This document shows positions 43,597-53,024 of a stretch of DNA of 64,000 bases, one piece after another. Where the stretch lies: the NCBI RefSeq assembly GCF_018598175.1, contig NZ_JAHESE010000009.1:62001-126000 (forward strand), read 5' to 3'. The DNA comes from Dawidia cretensis. Its GTDB lineage: Bacteria; Bacteroidota; Bacteroidia; Cytophagales; Cyclobacteriaceae. The notes under the pieces are model-generated. The model ran no database searches. It was not told the DNA's origin and saw only the letters and a program-made list of their open reading frames with translations. The first letter of the stretch is position 1. Each line of letters begins with the position of its first letter. A program made the translations under genes and the position numbers.

Positions 43597-44292
43597 TTAA
43601 ATTTTATTGCCGTTCGCCCGCGCGGCAGTCGCTACGATGTCGGACACCTCGAGTATTTTTTTGTCGTAACCCCGCCGGGTAACATCAATCATGGACAGAC
43701 CAAGTTCCCTTAGTGTGATGAATGCCTTCGGAAATAACGCGCGACCGATCGGATACATCCAGCCCATAAATTTATAAAGCGTTAATACGTTCTTCGCTCC
43801 CTTATCCGGCTTCATAAAGCCGGGACGATAGGCAAATACCTGCCGGAAGGGAAGTTTCATCAAGTCGTTCTCCGTCTTGCCTTTGATGCGCGCCCACATC
43901 GTCCGCCCCTGTTCCGTGCTGTCCGTACTCGCCCCTGACACATAGCAGAATGTCATCTGTGGATTGCGCGTGCTGAGAATGTCGGCAACGTGCAAGGTCA
44001 GCGTATGCGTGATCTTGAAATACTCGGCTTCCGAGAGACCTATCACCGACACCCCCAGGCAAAAATAACATGCATCATATCCCCCGAGCTGATCCTGTAT
44101 AGACGACAAATTATAGAAGTCGCCATGGATAATCTCGCGCAGCTTCGGATGCGTAACGCCGCCAGGCTTCCGATTAATGACAAGTACGGCTTCTACGTTC
44201 GGGTTTCGCAGACATTCGTGCAACACGCCCTCTCCCACCATACCGGTGGCGCCCGTTATAATAACACGTAGGTTCGATGCTGTAGTTGCCAT
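43597..44292 (-). CDS. NAD(P)-binding Rossmann-fold protein (atypical SDR/NmrA-like)
   Basis: A 231-residue protein. 'VIITGATGMVGEGVLHECL' at residues 9-27 is the dinucleotide-binding loop, and 'FCYVSGASTDSTEQGRTMWARIKGKTENDL' carries the SDR-type Ser and Lys region. These proteins are epimerase- or oxidoreductase-like; substrate unknown. It begins 42 bp after the AraC-type regulator gene on the same strand and is probably its target or operon partner. Confidence 0.85.
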   Translation of the reverse strand: MATTASNLRVIITGATGMVGEGVLHECLRNPNVEAVLVINRKPGGVTHPKLREIIHGDFYNLSSIQDQLGGYDACYFCLGVSVIGLSEAEYFKITHTLTLHVADILSTRNPQMTFCYVSGASTDSTEQGRTMWARIKGKTENDLMKLPFRQVFAYRPGFMKPDKGAKNVLTLYKFMGWMYPIGRALFPKAFITLRELGLSMIDVTRRGYDKKILEVSDIVATAARANGNKI

Positions 44293-44334
44293 AGGATTGA
44301 TTCGATAAAAATTTATGATAAAATGGTAATCGTG

Positions 44335-45138
44335 TTATACCAGCGAAGGCGCAACACCATAGGTTTTCTTAAACGCGAAGGAAAAGTGGGAAAGATCTTC
44401 AAAGCCCACCTCCAGGTAAACGTCTGAAGGCTTCCGTCCTTTCTCTTTGATCTGATAGTGTGCTTCCTCGAGTCGCTTCTGCAGCAGCCACCGGCTGGGC
44501 GATGTGTGGAACACCTTTTCAAAATCACGTTTGAAGGTAGCGATGCTCCGGCCCGTGAGATACGCAAAACGTTTAAGCTCCACGTTGAAGGCAAAGTGCT
44601 GTTTCATATAAGCCTCCAGGTCAATCTTGCCCGGCTCGCTAAAATCAAACAACATCGCCCTCAGTGCCGGGTCCAATTGTAGTAGCAAAAGCACCGCCTC
44701 ATGGGTTTTTAACGCGGTGATTGCGTCTAACGATTGGCTGGCGCTACTTTCATAGGGAACAAGTGACGTCGCATACGCTGCATACAATGGGTCGCGACGC
44801 AGTGGCACCACCGACTTTCCCGCATACGGATTGACGGCCCCGGGTACCTCCGTTAACGCAAAGTCACGCAGACGCTCCTGACTAAAGAACACCGTAATGC
44901 TGCGCATCTGCCCACCCGCCCCGGGATACTTCACCGACCGCACCAATTGGTTACGTTTCACCAGAATGGTATCACCGGCCTGGTACATCTCCTTACTCGC
45001 GCCGGTATCGATCGCCAGGCTGCCTTCGAATATGTGCGTAAACGCGTGCTTCGAAAGAAACTTCTCGCTCTCGCGCTTAATGTTAGTATTGCAAGAATAT
45101 AGCACCTCGGGAAGATGATCCTCACTACCGTTGCTCAT
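44335..45138 (-). CDS. AraC-family transcriptional regulator
   Basis: A 267-residue regulator. The N-terminal cupin-like sensing half ('HAFTHIFEGSLAID...YQAGDTILVKRNQLV') is followed by the double helix-turn-helix at about 160-265 ('RFAYLTGRSIATFKRDFEKVFHTSPSRWLLQKRLEEA', 'DVYLEVGFEDLSHFSFAFKKTYG'). Two 17-bp direct repeats sit about 95 bp upstream and are likely its own binding site. It precedes the Rossmann-fold gene in the same direction. Confidence 0.9.
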   Translation of the reverse strand: MSNGSEDHLPEVLYSCNTNIKRESEKFLSKHAFTHIFEGSLAIDTGASKEMYQAGDTILVKRNQLVRSVKYPGAGGQMRSITVFFSQERLRDFALTEVPGAVNPYAGKSVVPLRRDPLYAAYATSLVPYESSASQSLDAITALKTHEAVLLLLQLDPALRAMLFDFSEPGKIDLEAYMKQHFAFNVELKRFAYLTGRSIATFKRDFEKVFHTSPSRWLLQKRLEEAHYQIKEKGRKPSDVYLEVGFEDLSHFSFAFKKTYGVAPSLV

Positions 45139-45546
45139 AGCCTACTTGTTTTGTGGTAAGACGACGCGGCCCGCAGACTATTGTATGTCCCGGACCTCTA
45201 TTCACAAAGTTCTATTTATCAGCAAGATAACACTTTGTTCAAAAGCTCAATATTCTTTGTTCAAAAGCTCATAACTTGATGTATCGGGGGGCCACGTCGT
45301 CATCTCACCCAGTATTTCCGATAGGGGATCTCTCCTTTTATATGTATATTCATTCGTGGGAAGGCTGCGCCCCCGTGCCGATCAGCCGTCAGTGAAAACG
45401 ATTTCCTCCAGCAGCCCTTCCCAGGCCATTTTCCTATAAGCTGCTTCCGTACTCGTCGTTACAGGATTGTATTGTATACCGATCCTTACTCCGACCTGCT
45501 GCACAATTATGCCTCGCTCATTTTTACACTAAAGCAATATATATTT
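45139..45546. other. 408-bp divergent intergenic region
   Basis: Holds the promoter regions of the AraC-type gene (minus) and the small T9SS protein (plus). The notable content is the pair of 17-bp direct repeats at 45233-45271, annotated separately. A plus-strand frame opens at 45472 but is not signal-peptide-like before 45547. Nothing else was recognised. Confidence 0.5.
45233..45271. repeat. Two 17-bp direct repeats, 22-bp period, upstream of araC-type gene
   Basis: CTTTGTTCAAAAGCTCA occurs exactly at 45233-45249 and 45255-45271. AraC-family proteins bind direct repeats about two helical turns apart, so this is a probable autoregulatory site. Confidence 0.65.
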
Positions 45547-46026
45547 ATGAAATCTCCTCCCAAAAGCATCCTCACAGGACTTGTGGCATTGCTCGCGTTG
45601 CCCCTCGCGGCCCAGCGCCACGAAGTTGTCTCTGCTGCCGGCGACTCTTTCAAACAAGACGCCGGGTCGCTGATTTTCACCGTCGGTGAAGTAGCGATCG
45701 AAACCACCACGACGCTGCCACACTACCTCACACAAGGCTTTCATCAGCCGGTACTACGCGTACAGGCCACACTAGACGATAGCGACACCGGAATCCCGCT
45801 CATAGTATTCCCCAATCCGGTCAATACGCTGCTATACCTTCGTAATGACACCCGAACAGCGCACCTCCGGTATACCGTGCTCGACGCGCGTGGCATCCCC
45901 GTACGCGAGGGTCCTATGACGGACCTTACGGAAATTTCATTCGAGGACCTGCCGGGCGCCTCGTACCTGCTTCAGGTAAAAAGACACCAGGCACTTATAC
46001 GTCACTTCAAGATCATCAAACAATAA
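45547..46026 (+). CDS. Small secreted protein with T9SS sorting domain
   Basis: A 159-residue protein with a signal peptide ending 'PLAAQ'. A short conserved region 'GSLIFTVGEVAIETTTTLPHYLTQGFHQP' (about 38-66) is common in small Bacteroidota secreted proteins. It is followed by a T9SS sorting domain ('VFPNPVNTLLYL ... YLLQV', about 85-159). It lies 46 bp before the S74/head-repeat protein, a frequent pairing, so the two are probably co-expressed on the surface. Function unknown. Confidence 0.75.
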   Translation: MKSPPKSILTGLVALLALPLAAQRHEVVSAAGDSFKQDAGSLIFTVGEVAIETTTTLPHYLTQGFHQPVLRVQATLDDSDTGIPLIVFPNPVNTLLYLRNDTRTAHLRYTVLDARGIPVREGPMTDLTEISFEDLPGASYLLQVKRHQALIRHFKIIKQ

Positions 46027-46072
46027 ATCTCGCTATCACAACACGTTTTTCCATCTATAAATACCCCCCTTT

Positions 46073-48127
46073 ATGAAAACACTGTCTATATTTTTACTCG
46101 CAATCATCAGCTTGAATGCCTGGGCACAGGTACCTACCGGCTTTAAATACCAAGCTGTTTTACGCGATGCCGCCGGCCAGGCAAAAGCTAACAGTACCTC
46201 GCTCGTCGGCATTCGCATTGTCCAGGGCAACGCCGCTGGCCAAGCCGTTTATACCGAAAACCATCATGCCACCGCGACAGAAACCGGACTTATTAATCTC
46301 ACCATTGGCGACGGGAATGATCGCAGCAGCGACCTCGCTACTGTCGACTGGTCTGCAGGCCCTTACTTTCTGGAAGTAAGCATCGATGGTCAGCTCTATG
46401 GTGCCAGTCAGCTGATGAGCGTGCCCTACGCACTCTACGCGTTGAAGGCAGGCGCCACGGAAACGACTGCCCTCAGCACAGACAGCGCCTGGAACGTCTA
46501 CGGCAATACCCGTACGACCTCCAACAATTTTCTCGGCACCAAAGACGAGTTGCCGCTGGTGGTCCGCACCAACAACATTCCCTACCTGCGCCTGACGACC
46601 CGGGGGCAATTAGAGCAGCTCAACACCGGGCATTCCGTATACCTCGGCGAGGGAGCGGGCCTGAACGACGACCAGGTAGTGAACGACAATGTATACGTTG
46701 GCTACCAAAGCGGGTTTACCAGCAATAGCGGCAGTCAAAACACAGCCGTAGGGTGGCGTACGCTTTATCAAACCACCTATGGCGCCGCCAATACCGCCAT
46801 CGGGGTAGGCTCCTTGAGCAGTAACACCGTCGGTCGCTATAATGTCGGCATCGGTGTGTACTCACTCTACCATAGCACAACCGCTTCCAGCAACATTGCC
46901 ATCGGTCACCACGCACTATACGCCAACACGACCGCGTCGGTAAACACCGCCATCGGCACATTCTCGCTGGCCGACAACCTGACGGGTGTCGCCAACACCA
47001 CACTCGGTTTCAATACCCTGCGTCAGAATAACACCGGAAGCAATAACACAGCCCTGGGCCAGAATGCACTCTACTCAAACACCTCCAATAACAACAATAC
47101 AGCCGTGGGGGCGGAAGCATTGTACCGCGGGTATGGATCCGACAATACCGCGATCGGCTACAAAGCCCTGTTCAACTCCAGCGGCTGGAACAACGTAGCG
47201 TTGGGCTCCTTCTGTCTTTCGGACAATTACGGCTTCGAGAACGCTGCTGTCGGAGCGTACGCGATGTATAAAAATGAAGGCAAATGGAATAGTTGCCTGG
47301 GCTCCATGGCGCTTTTTAAAAACGCCGGCAGTTTCAACTCCGCAATTGGGTTTAAAGCATTATTTAACAATACTGGTGGACTCGACAACACAGCCCTCGG
47401 TGTAGAAGCACTATTCGAGAACACACAGGGTAGTCGCAACACTGCCGTAGGCATGAAGGCCATGCAAAGCACGAGCGGCGAGCGTAACACTGCTGTTGGT
47501 TATGCGGCACTCTCATGGTATGGGGAAGGCAATTACAATACCGCCATCGGCTATGCCGCATTTCAGGGGAACAGCAGTTTAACTAACGCTACCGCTATAG
47601 GCGCTGGCGCACAAGTATTTAATTCCAATGAAGTCCGTATTGGCAATGTCTCCGTCACCAGGATCGGTGGCCAGGTAAACTGGACAGCTGCCTCTGACGG
47701 TCGCTTTAAAACGGACATCCACGAAGACGTACCCGGCCTGGAATTCATTCAACAGCTCCGCCCGGTGACCTATCGCGTTAACCACGACGTCATCGTCGCA
47801 AAAAATGCTGCCGCCGGCGTCGATGCGTCCGCCATTCCGAAAGATCTCACCTTGCATACCGGCTTCATCGCACAGGAAGTAGAGGCCGCTGCCCGGAAAG
47901 TAAACTTCGACTTCAGCGGCGTCAGCCGTCCCGAAAGACCCGAGGAGTGGTATAGCCTTCGTTATGCCGAGTTTGTTGTGCCGCTCGTCAAAGCCGTACA
48001 AGAACAACAAGCGCTGATCGACAGCCAACGCCAGCTGATCGAAGCCCTGACACAAAGAATACAAGCATTGGAAGGAAGATCTACCAGCAACACGCCGGCA
48101 GGATCACTCACCGCTGCTGTAAAATAG
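46073..48127 (+). CDS. Adhesin-like protein with trimeric-head repeats and S74 intramolecular chaperone
   Basis: A 684-residue protein. Signal peptide (1-18, 'NAWAQ'); a beta-rich N-terminal domain (20-130) ending 'LMSVPYALYA'; about 18 copies of a 16-17-residue repeat 'NTA-[VI]-G-x-x-[AS]-L' (about 205-505, DNA 46685-47590), the left-handed roll of trimeric autotransporter heads; and a C-terminal S74 (tail-fibre) chaperone domain from about 540 ('SDGRFKTDI', 'LEFIQQLRPVTY', 'HTGFIAQEVE') with a final coiled coil. It likely trimerises and self-cleaves. No T9SS domain of its own. Confidence 0.85.
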   Translation: MKTLSIFLLAIISLNAWAQVPTGFKYQAVLRDAAGQAKANSTSLVGIRIVQGNAAGQAVYTENHHATATETGLINLTIGDGNDRSSDLATVDWSAGPYFLEVSIDGQLYGASQLMSVPYALYALKAGATETTALSTDSAWNVYGNTRTTSNNFLGTKDELPLVVRTNNIPYLRLTTRGQLEQLNTGHSVYLGEGAGLNDDQVVNDNVYVGYQSGFTSNSGSQNTAVGWRTLYQTTYGAANTAIGVGSLSSNTVGRYNVGIGVYSLYHSTTASSNIAIGHHALYANTTASVNTAIGTFSLADNLTGVANTTLGFNTLRQNNTGSNNTALGQNALYSNTSNNNNTAVGAEALYRGYGSDNTAIGYKALFNSSGWNNVALGSFCLSDNYGFENAAVGAYAMYKNEGKWNSCLGSMALFKNAGSFNSAIGFKALFNNTGGLDNTALGVEALFENTQGSRNTAVGMKAMQSTSGERNTAVGYAALSWYGEGNYNTAIGYAAFQGNSSLTNATAIGAGAQVFNSNEVRIGNVSVTRIGGQVNWTAASDGRFKTDIHEDVPGLEFIQQLRPVTYRVNHDVIVAKNAAAGVDASAIPKDLTLHTGFIAQEVEAAARKVNFDFSGVSRPERPEEWYSLRYAEFVVPLVKAVQEQQALIDSQRQLIEALTQRIQALEGRSTSNTPAGSLTAAVK

Positions 48128-48135
48128 GCTGTATG

Positions 48136-48164
48136 AAAGGACCGGTGCGCTCACCGGTCCTTTT
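48136..48164. terminator. Bidirectional intrinsic terminator
   Basis: AAAGGACCGGTG-CGCT-CACCGGTCCTTT is a perfect 12-bp stem followed by T on the plus strand. It lies between the S74 gene and the DUF1206 gene and overlaps the last codons of the latter. Confidence 0.8.
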
Positions 48165-48963
48165 CCCATTTCATGTATATGCCCTGTAGAATCATAAAAA
48201 CGCCGTACGCGACCGTACCAATCGCCACGATCACGAACAACGGATGGCCCAACAGGCTTTCGCCAATGAAATTAAATGCCTTGTCTGTATTTACCACCTC
48301 CTCGGGATCAGCGTGAATTGCACCCAGCACAAGAAAGTAGGACATGATCAATAAGATCGTACCGCGAGAGAAATGCCCGTACCACGCGAGGCTGTGGACC
48401 AATCGTTGGCCCATGCGCGAAAGTCGTTGCATGCTCAGCCTGGGCACATACAGGCGGCGTACAACATGATAAAACTCGAGTAACCCTGTGATACCGACTA
48501 ACACCCCCGTCGCGCCAACCAACCAGGTGCCACCCCGCCAATCCAGCACCTCTTCTATCAGCAACCGTTGTTCCTCCACGCCATCGCCCTCTAACGCAAT
48601 GCCCAACAGGGCTTGTATAGCAGAAAGCGCAATGATCGCATACGCCACGCTGCTTAACGCAGTCCCTATACGTGTGATAATTCCTTTGGCAGTAGCCGGT
48701 TCGTGAAAAGGATTGGCGATCGCTTCGTACAATCGCCAGGCAATGTAACACACCATGCCGAGTAGAATGCTCCAAACCAACACCCAACCGGCGAGCAGCT
48801 CGGTCAGAAACTCCAACATGCTATCTTCATCCGCGCCACCATCTTTCAGGCGCAGTAATGATAGCATGGCAATGGTGCCTATGCCAATATATACCAGCCC
48901 GATCGCTATAGATCCGCTCAGGGCCAGGTAACGAACCAGACGAGGTGGTGGGCGCCGCGGCAT
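48151..48963 (-). CDS. DUF1206 membrane protein
   Basis: A 270-residue protein with six hydrophobic segments arranged as three pairs (about 12-75, 95-165, 195-262). This is the internal triplication of the DUF1206 family, with recurring 'Y.GIGTIAMLSLL' and 'YGVFMILQGIYMK' type motifs. Function is unknown in the family. It is a single gene between two convergent or tandem neighbours. Confidence 0.82.
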   Translation of the reverse strand: MPRRPPPRLVRYLALSGSIAIGLVYIGIGTIAMLSLLRLKDGGADEDSMLEFLTELLAGWVLVWSILLGMVCYIAWRLYEAIANPFHEPATAKGIITRIGTALSSVAYAIIALSAIQALLGIALEGDGVEEQRLLIEEVLDWRGGTWLVGATGVLVGITGLLEFYHVVRRLYVPRLSMQRLSRMGQRLVHSLAWYGHFSRGTILLIMSYFLVLGAIHADPEEVVNTDKAFNFIGESLLGHPLFVIVAIGTVAYGVFMILQGIYMKWEKDR

Positions 48964-49001
48964 AGACGATTAACAAATGGATCGGATTACAGGAGATAAA
49001 A

Positions 49002-50336
49002 TTACGGGGCTTTCGTAACGCTTACGCGCCAAATAATGTTTGACACATCATCCGTCACCAACAGCGTCCCATCGGGCGCCACGGCTACACATACCGGCCG
49101 GCCCCGTACCTCGCCTGTTGCTTCGTCTTTAATGAAGCCGGTCAAAAAATCTTCCGGCGTACCGGGCACACCGTTCGCAAAGGGAACGAATATCACTTTA
49201 TAGCCGCTCAGCGCCGAACGATTCCAGGAGCCATGTTGCCCCACAAATGCGCCGCCGTGATAGTGACCGGGAAATGCTTTGGCGTCGTAGAATGCAAGGC
49301 CCAGGGAAGCCGTGTGCGATCCCACGGATACGTCCGGCACAATCACATTCCGGAGCGAGTCGGGCAGCGGCTCTTTTACAGCCGGGTCGTCGTGTGTCCC
49401 GAAGTACGTATAAGGCCAGCCATAAAATCCACCATCTTTTACACTGGTAATATAATCCGGTACCAGTTCATCGCCCAGGTCGTCGCGTTCGTTTACGGCC
49501 GTCCACAGTGTGTGGGTACCGGGTTGTAAGTCCATCCCTACCGGATTTCGAAGGCCCGCGGCAACGATTCGCTCGCCCGTGCCATCCGGGTTGATCTCGA
49601 GAATATTGGCCCGGCGTATCTCATTTTCAAAACCGTGCTCGGCACTATTGCTCCCCGAGCCGACGGACACATAGATTTTCGTGCCGTTATGATTGGCAAT
49701 GATATTACGGGTCCAGTGATTGTTATATCCGCCGGCAGGCAACGACACTATCTTTTTACCGGTGCCTTGCATGATTGTCTGCCCTTCCTTGTAGGAATAT
49801 TGCCAAATACCATCGGTATTGGCTACATAGAAGAATCCGTTCAGGATCACCATACCAAAGGGCTGGTTCAATCCCGATAAAAAGACATGCCGTTGATCGA
49901 TGGTTCCATTATTGTCGGTGTCCTTAAATAACGTGATGCGATTTGCGCTTTTGCCCAGGTTCTGCGACCTGCTTTTACCCGATACGGCGTTACCTACCTT
50001 CTCCGGCATTTTGGGCTCGGTGTTAGCTTCTGAAACAAAAATATCACCGTTTGGTGCAACATAGATCCAGCGGGGATTCTTGAGTCCGTCCGCAAAGCGC
50101 GTAACCGTAAAACCCTGCGGCGCGACCGGTGTAATGTTTTCATCCCATCCTACCACATTACTGAACTTCTTCGCTGACTCAGTGGCATACGGTTCAGGTA
50201 GCGTTACGGTTTGCTTCTGCGCAGTTTGTACGGTATCCGCAGTCGTTGAGGGTGGTATGGAAGGCTTTCGGGATTCACAGTATACGCATAAAAATACCAA
50301 TGTTATATACAGAAACGCACGTAAGGAAAGTCTCAT
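49002..50336 (-). CDS. Sorbosone-dehydrogenase-like beta-propeller lipoprotein
   Basis: A 444-residue protein. The signal ends 'LCVYC|ESRK', a plausible lipobox. The body is a six-bladed propeller of the PQQ/glucose-sorbosone dehydrogenase type: 'ADGLKNPRWIYVAPNGDIFVSEAN', 'GLNQPFGMVIL', 'AAGLRNPVGMDLQPGTHTLWTAVNERD', 'FVGQHGSWNRS'. It may oxidise sugars or aldoses outside the inner membrane using PQQ, but many such proteins have no proven activity. The ATG at 50334-50336 is used; the longer frame starts at TTG. Confidence 0.82.
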   Translation of the reverse strand: MRLSLRAFLYITLVFLCVYCESRKPSIPPSTTADTVQTAQKQTVTLPEPYATESAKKFSNVVGWDENITPVAPQGFTVTRFADGLKNPRWIYVAPNGDIFVSEANTEPKMPEKVGNAVSGKSRSQNLGKSANRITLFKDTDNNGTIDQRHVFLSGLNQPFGMVILNGFFYVANTDGIWQYSYKEGQTIMQGTGKKIVSLPAGGYNNHWTRNIIANHNGTKIYVSVGSGSNSAEHGFENEIRRANILEINPDGTGERIVAAGLRNPVGMDLQPGTHTLWTAVNERDDLGDELVPDYITSVKDGGFYGWPYTYFGTHDDPAVKEPLPDSLRNVIVPDVSVGSHTASLGLAFYDAKAFPGHYHGGAFVGQHGSWNRSALSGYKVIFVPFANGVPGTPEDFLTGFIKDEATGEVRGRPVCVAVAPDGTLLVTDDVSNIIWRVSVTKAP

Positions 50337-50501
50337 ATATGTATCCAAAAGTTGAATAAAGAAAAGGATTACCGTACAACGAGTAAAATATCATGCCACC
50401 GCACGGGACACACTCTAAGTATTTATACGGAAGTGTCGTGCGTATCTCCGCGTAATTCAAAATACGACATTCCTCCGATGCCGCTGTGAAAGCCGGCATT
50501 C

Positions 50502-50509
50502 TACCTTTG
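50502..50509 (+). promoter_or_regulatory. Possible -7 element upstream of the chemosensory operon
   Basis: TACCTTTG fits TAnnTTTG and lies 124 bp before the STAS gene; no clear -33 TTTG is seen. The roughly 296-bp region between 50337 and 50632 shows no other feature. Confidence 0.3.
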
Positions 50510-50632
50510 CCCTACGGCCAGGTATACTTTGGTCAAAAAACTCATCGCTATGCAAGCTTTTTACGCGGCGGAAAAACTTCCTTCTAAAAACATTTTTTCA
50601 CGACCGGCCTACCGGCGCTTTTTGACTGCCCT

Positions 50633-50968
50633 ATGAAGCCCATGGTGAACATCATCAAGACGCCGTCGGGTACCAAAGGTAAAATTACCGGCGAGCTTAC
50701 CGGGCAACATGGCGCATCACTCACCGCCTTGTTTAACAAGCTCCGCACCAAGACTGACGTGACGTCGATTACCATTGACCAGCCGGTTGCTATTGACCTG
50801 TGCTTTCTACAGATGCTCTGGGCCTTCTTGCAGGAAACCCGTGCCGAAGGGCGTACCATCACGGTCTCTTCGGGGCTAAACGAAAACGACTTCAAGCTCC
50901 TGAAGCTTGCCGGGTTCGACGCCCTACTACAACCACAAGACACCGCCCTACCTCACGTGACTCACTAA
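50633..50968 (+). CDS. STAS-like protein heading the chemosensory operon
   Basis: A 111-residue single-domain protein resembling STAS/anti-sigma-antagonist folds ('GELTGQHGASLTALFNKLRT', 'IDQPVAIDLCFLQMLWAFLQET', 'TVSSGLNENDFKLLKLAGFDALL'). A conserved phosphorylatable Ser is not obvious at the usual place. It is 3 bp before cheA and clearly part of the operon; it may be an output or adaptor of the CheA pathway. A second ATG lies 3 codons downstream. Confidence 0.72.
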   Translation: MKPMVNIIKTPSGTKGKITGELTGQHGASLTALFNKLRTKTDVTSITIDQPVAIDLCFLQMLWAFLQETRAEGRTITVSSGLNENDFKLLKLAGFDALLQPQDTALPHVTH

Positions 50969-50971
50969 TCT

Positions 50972-52996
50972 ATGGACCATCTCCAGGGCATATTTATTGC
51001 CGAGGCCGAAGAGCTCATCGCCAGCCTCGAAGAAACACTGCTGCAATTCGATAAGGACCGCACCAACAAAACGTCCATCGAAACCATCTTCCGGTCCATG
51101 CACACCCTGAAAGGGTCTGCCAGTATGTTTGGGTTCGAAAGCCTGAGCGCGCTCACCCATGAGCTGGAAACCGTATACGATCTGATCCGTACCGGACGCT
51201 TCGCCGCGACGAACGAAGTGCTGGAGGTAACGCTGGAAACGGTCGACCACGTAAAGAAAATCATTCGCGACCAGGGCTTACAAGACCCCGTCAACCGCGC
51301 GCGCCACGAAGCGCTGCGCAAAGCCATTGCCGGCCTGACCGGCGAGCAAATCCATACGCCTACCGGTATGGCTACCTTCTACGTGCACTGCAAACCCCAC
51401 GCCAATGCGCAGCTGAAGGGCACCAATCCGCTATACCTCGTGGAAGACCTCGTGTCGCTCGGCACAGCCCGCGTGCTGCCCCACATGGACGAGGTTCCGA
51501 AGTTGGACATACTCGACCCAATGCTGTGTTATACCGGCTTTGAAGTATTTCTTGCGAGTAAAAACGCCTTGGCCGAAGTTCAGGGCGTCTTCATCTTTGC
51601 CGAAGACTGCTGCGAGGTGATCGTCGAAAAAATTGCCGACACCGACCTGCTTCAGGTTCCCGCATTTATACAGGCACTCGATATCAAACCGTTTGGTGCA
51701 TCGCCGTTTGGACTGCCTGCCATCCAGCACCTGGTAGCCAACGCCTTACGCGCCGATACCACCACAACGACCGCCAGCACATCGGCAGATACAACGGCGC
51801 CTATACTCTCCACGGCGGCCAAAAATCATGTCACCAGCATCCGCGTGTCGTCCGACAAGCTCGACGAGCTATTAAACCTGGTGAGCGAGCTGGTCACTTC
51901 ACAAGCAGGCCTTACGCTGCTGGCCGCCCGCCACAATGTACCGGACCTCGCCAACCTGGCCGAGAACATGGAAAAGATCTCACGCCGCTTACGCGAGAAC
52001 GCCTTTAGCATTTGCCTGATACCCATTGATACCCTCGTCACGCGCTTCCAGCGACTGGTACGCGACCTATCGAAGGAGCTTGGCAAAGAGATCAACTTCA
52101 GCGCTGAAGGCGTTGAGACAGAGCTGGACAAATCCATCATCGAAAACATTACCGACCCGATCCTGCACATGCTGCGCAACTGCATCGACCATGGCATTGA
52201 ATCACCGGCCGAGCGCGAAGCCAAAGGCAAACCCCGCCAGGGCTCTATTCGCATGAAAGCCTTTCACTCGGGCACGTTCGTATACATCCAGATCATCGAC
52301 GACGGCAAAGGCATCGACGCCGAAAAGATCCGCCAGAAAGCAATAGCCAAAGGGTTGATCGCTGCCGACGCCGTACTCTCCGAAAAGGAGACCTACGATC
52401 TCATCTTCAAGCCGGGCTTCTCTACGGCAGAGCAAGTGACCGATGTTTCCGGCCGGGGCGTGGGCATGGACATTGTAAAACGTAACATCGAGGCGATCCA
52501 CGGCGAAGTATCCATTGCCTCACGTGTACAGGAAGGCACTACCATTACCATCCGCCTGCCGCTGACGCTGTCCATTGTAGACGGCATGCGTGTCAGAATC
52601 GCCTCGTCAGAATATATACTCCCCTTGACAGCGGTAGACAAATGTTACGAGATCGAAACGCGCAAGCTGCGGCGGGAACACGCCCAGAAGATAGAATTCG
52701 ACGGCACCCTGCTGCCGGTTTTTAATCTGCGCGAAGTCTTTCATGACGATGAGCCTAAACCCGACATCACGCAAGTCATAAAAGTACACTTCGACGAATT
52801 CCCGGTAGGGCTGGCGGTCGATGCCGTGATCGGCGAGTACCAGGCGGTCATGAAGCCACTCGGCTCGTTCTATGAAAACCGGGAAGAGTTCAGCGGAGCC
52901 ACCATCCTCGGCGACGGCAGCGTCGCCCTGGTCATGGACATACACAAACTTGTACGCCAGCTCATTGACGAGAACCGCCTCTTACACCAGCACTAA
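50972..52996 (+). CDS. cheA: Chemotaxis histidine kinase CheA
   Basis: A 674-residue kinase. P1/Hpt domain with the phospho-accepting His44 in 'MHTLKGSASMFGF'; a middle region (about 130-250) with no clear match to the enterobacterial P2; dimerisation P3 (about 275-340); ATPase P4 ('LRNCIDHGIE', 'DDGKGID', 'DVSGRGVGMDIV'); and the CheW-like P5 (about 535-670). Second gene of STAS-cheA-cheW-mcp-cheR-cheB. No cheY is present, so its phosphate acceptor in this operon can only be CheB or an unlinked CheY. Confidence 0.95.
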   Translation: MDHLQGIFIAEAEELIASLEETLLQFDKDRTNKTSIETIFRSMHTLKGSASMFGFESLSALTHELETVYDLIRTGRFAATNEVLEVTLETVDHVKKIIRDQGLQDPVNRARHEALRKAIAGLTGEQIHTPTGMATFYVHCKPHANAQLKGTNPLYLVEDLVSLGTARVLPHMDEVPKLDILDPMLCYTGFEVFLASKNALAEVQGVFIFAEDCCEVIVEKIADTDLLQVPAFIQALDIKPFGASPFGLPAIQHLVANALRADTTTTTASTSADTTAPILSTAAKNHVTSIRVSSDKLDELLNLVSELVTSQAGLTLLAARHNVPDLANLAENMEKISRRLRENAFSICLIPIDTLVTRFQRLVRDLSKELGKEINFSAEGVETELDKSIIENITDPILHMLRNCIDHGIESPAEREAKGKPRQGSIRMKAFHSGTFVYIQIIDDGKGIDAEKIRQKAIAKGLIAADAVLSEKETYDLIFKPGFSTAEQVTDVSGRGVGMDIVKRNIEAIHGEVSIASRVQEGTTITIRLPLTLSIVDGMRVRIASSEYILPLTAVDKCYEIETRKLRREHAQKIEFDGTLLPVFNLREVFHDDEPKPDITQVIKVHFDEFPVGLAVDAVIGEYQAVMKPLGSFYENREEFSGATILGDGSVALVMDIHKLVRQLIDENRLLHQH

Positions 52997-53024
52997 ATCT
53001 ACCTTCACATATCCTCACATCATC

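Noticed and set aside
46685-47590. Tandem repeats as a CRISPR-like or satellite array
   Set aside because: The repetition is at the protein level (16-17-residue head repeats) inside one intact reading frame; the DNA units are divergent and have no spacers.
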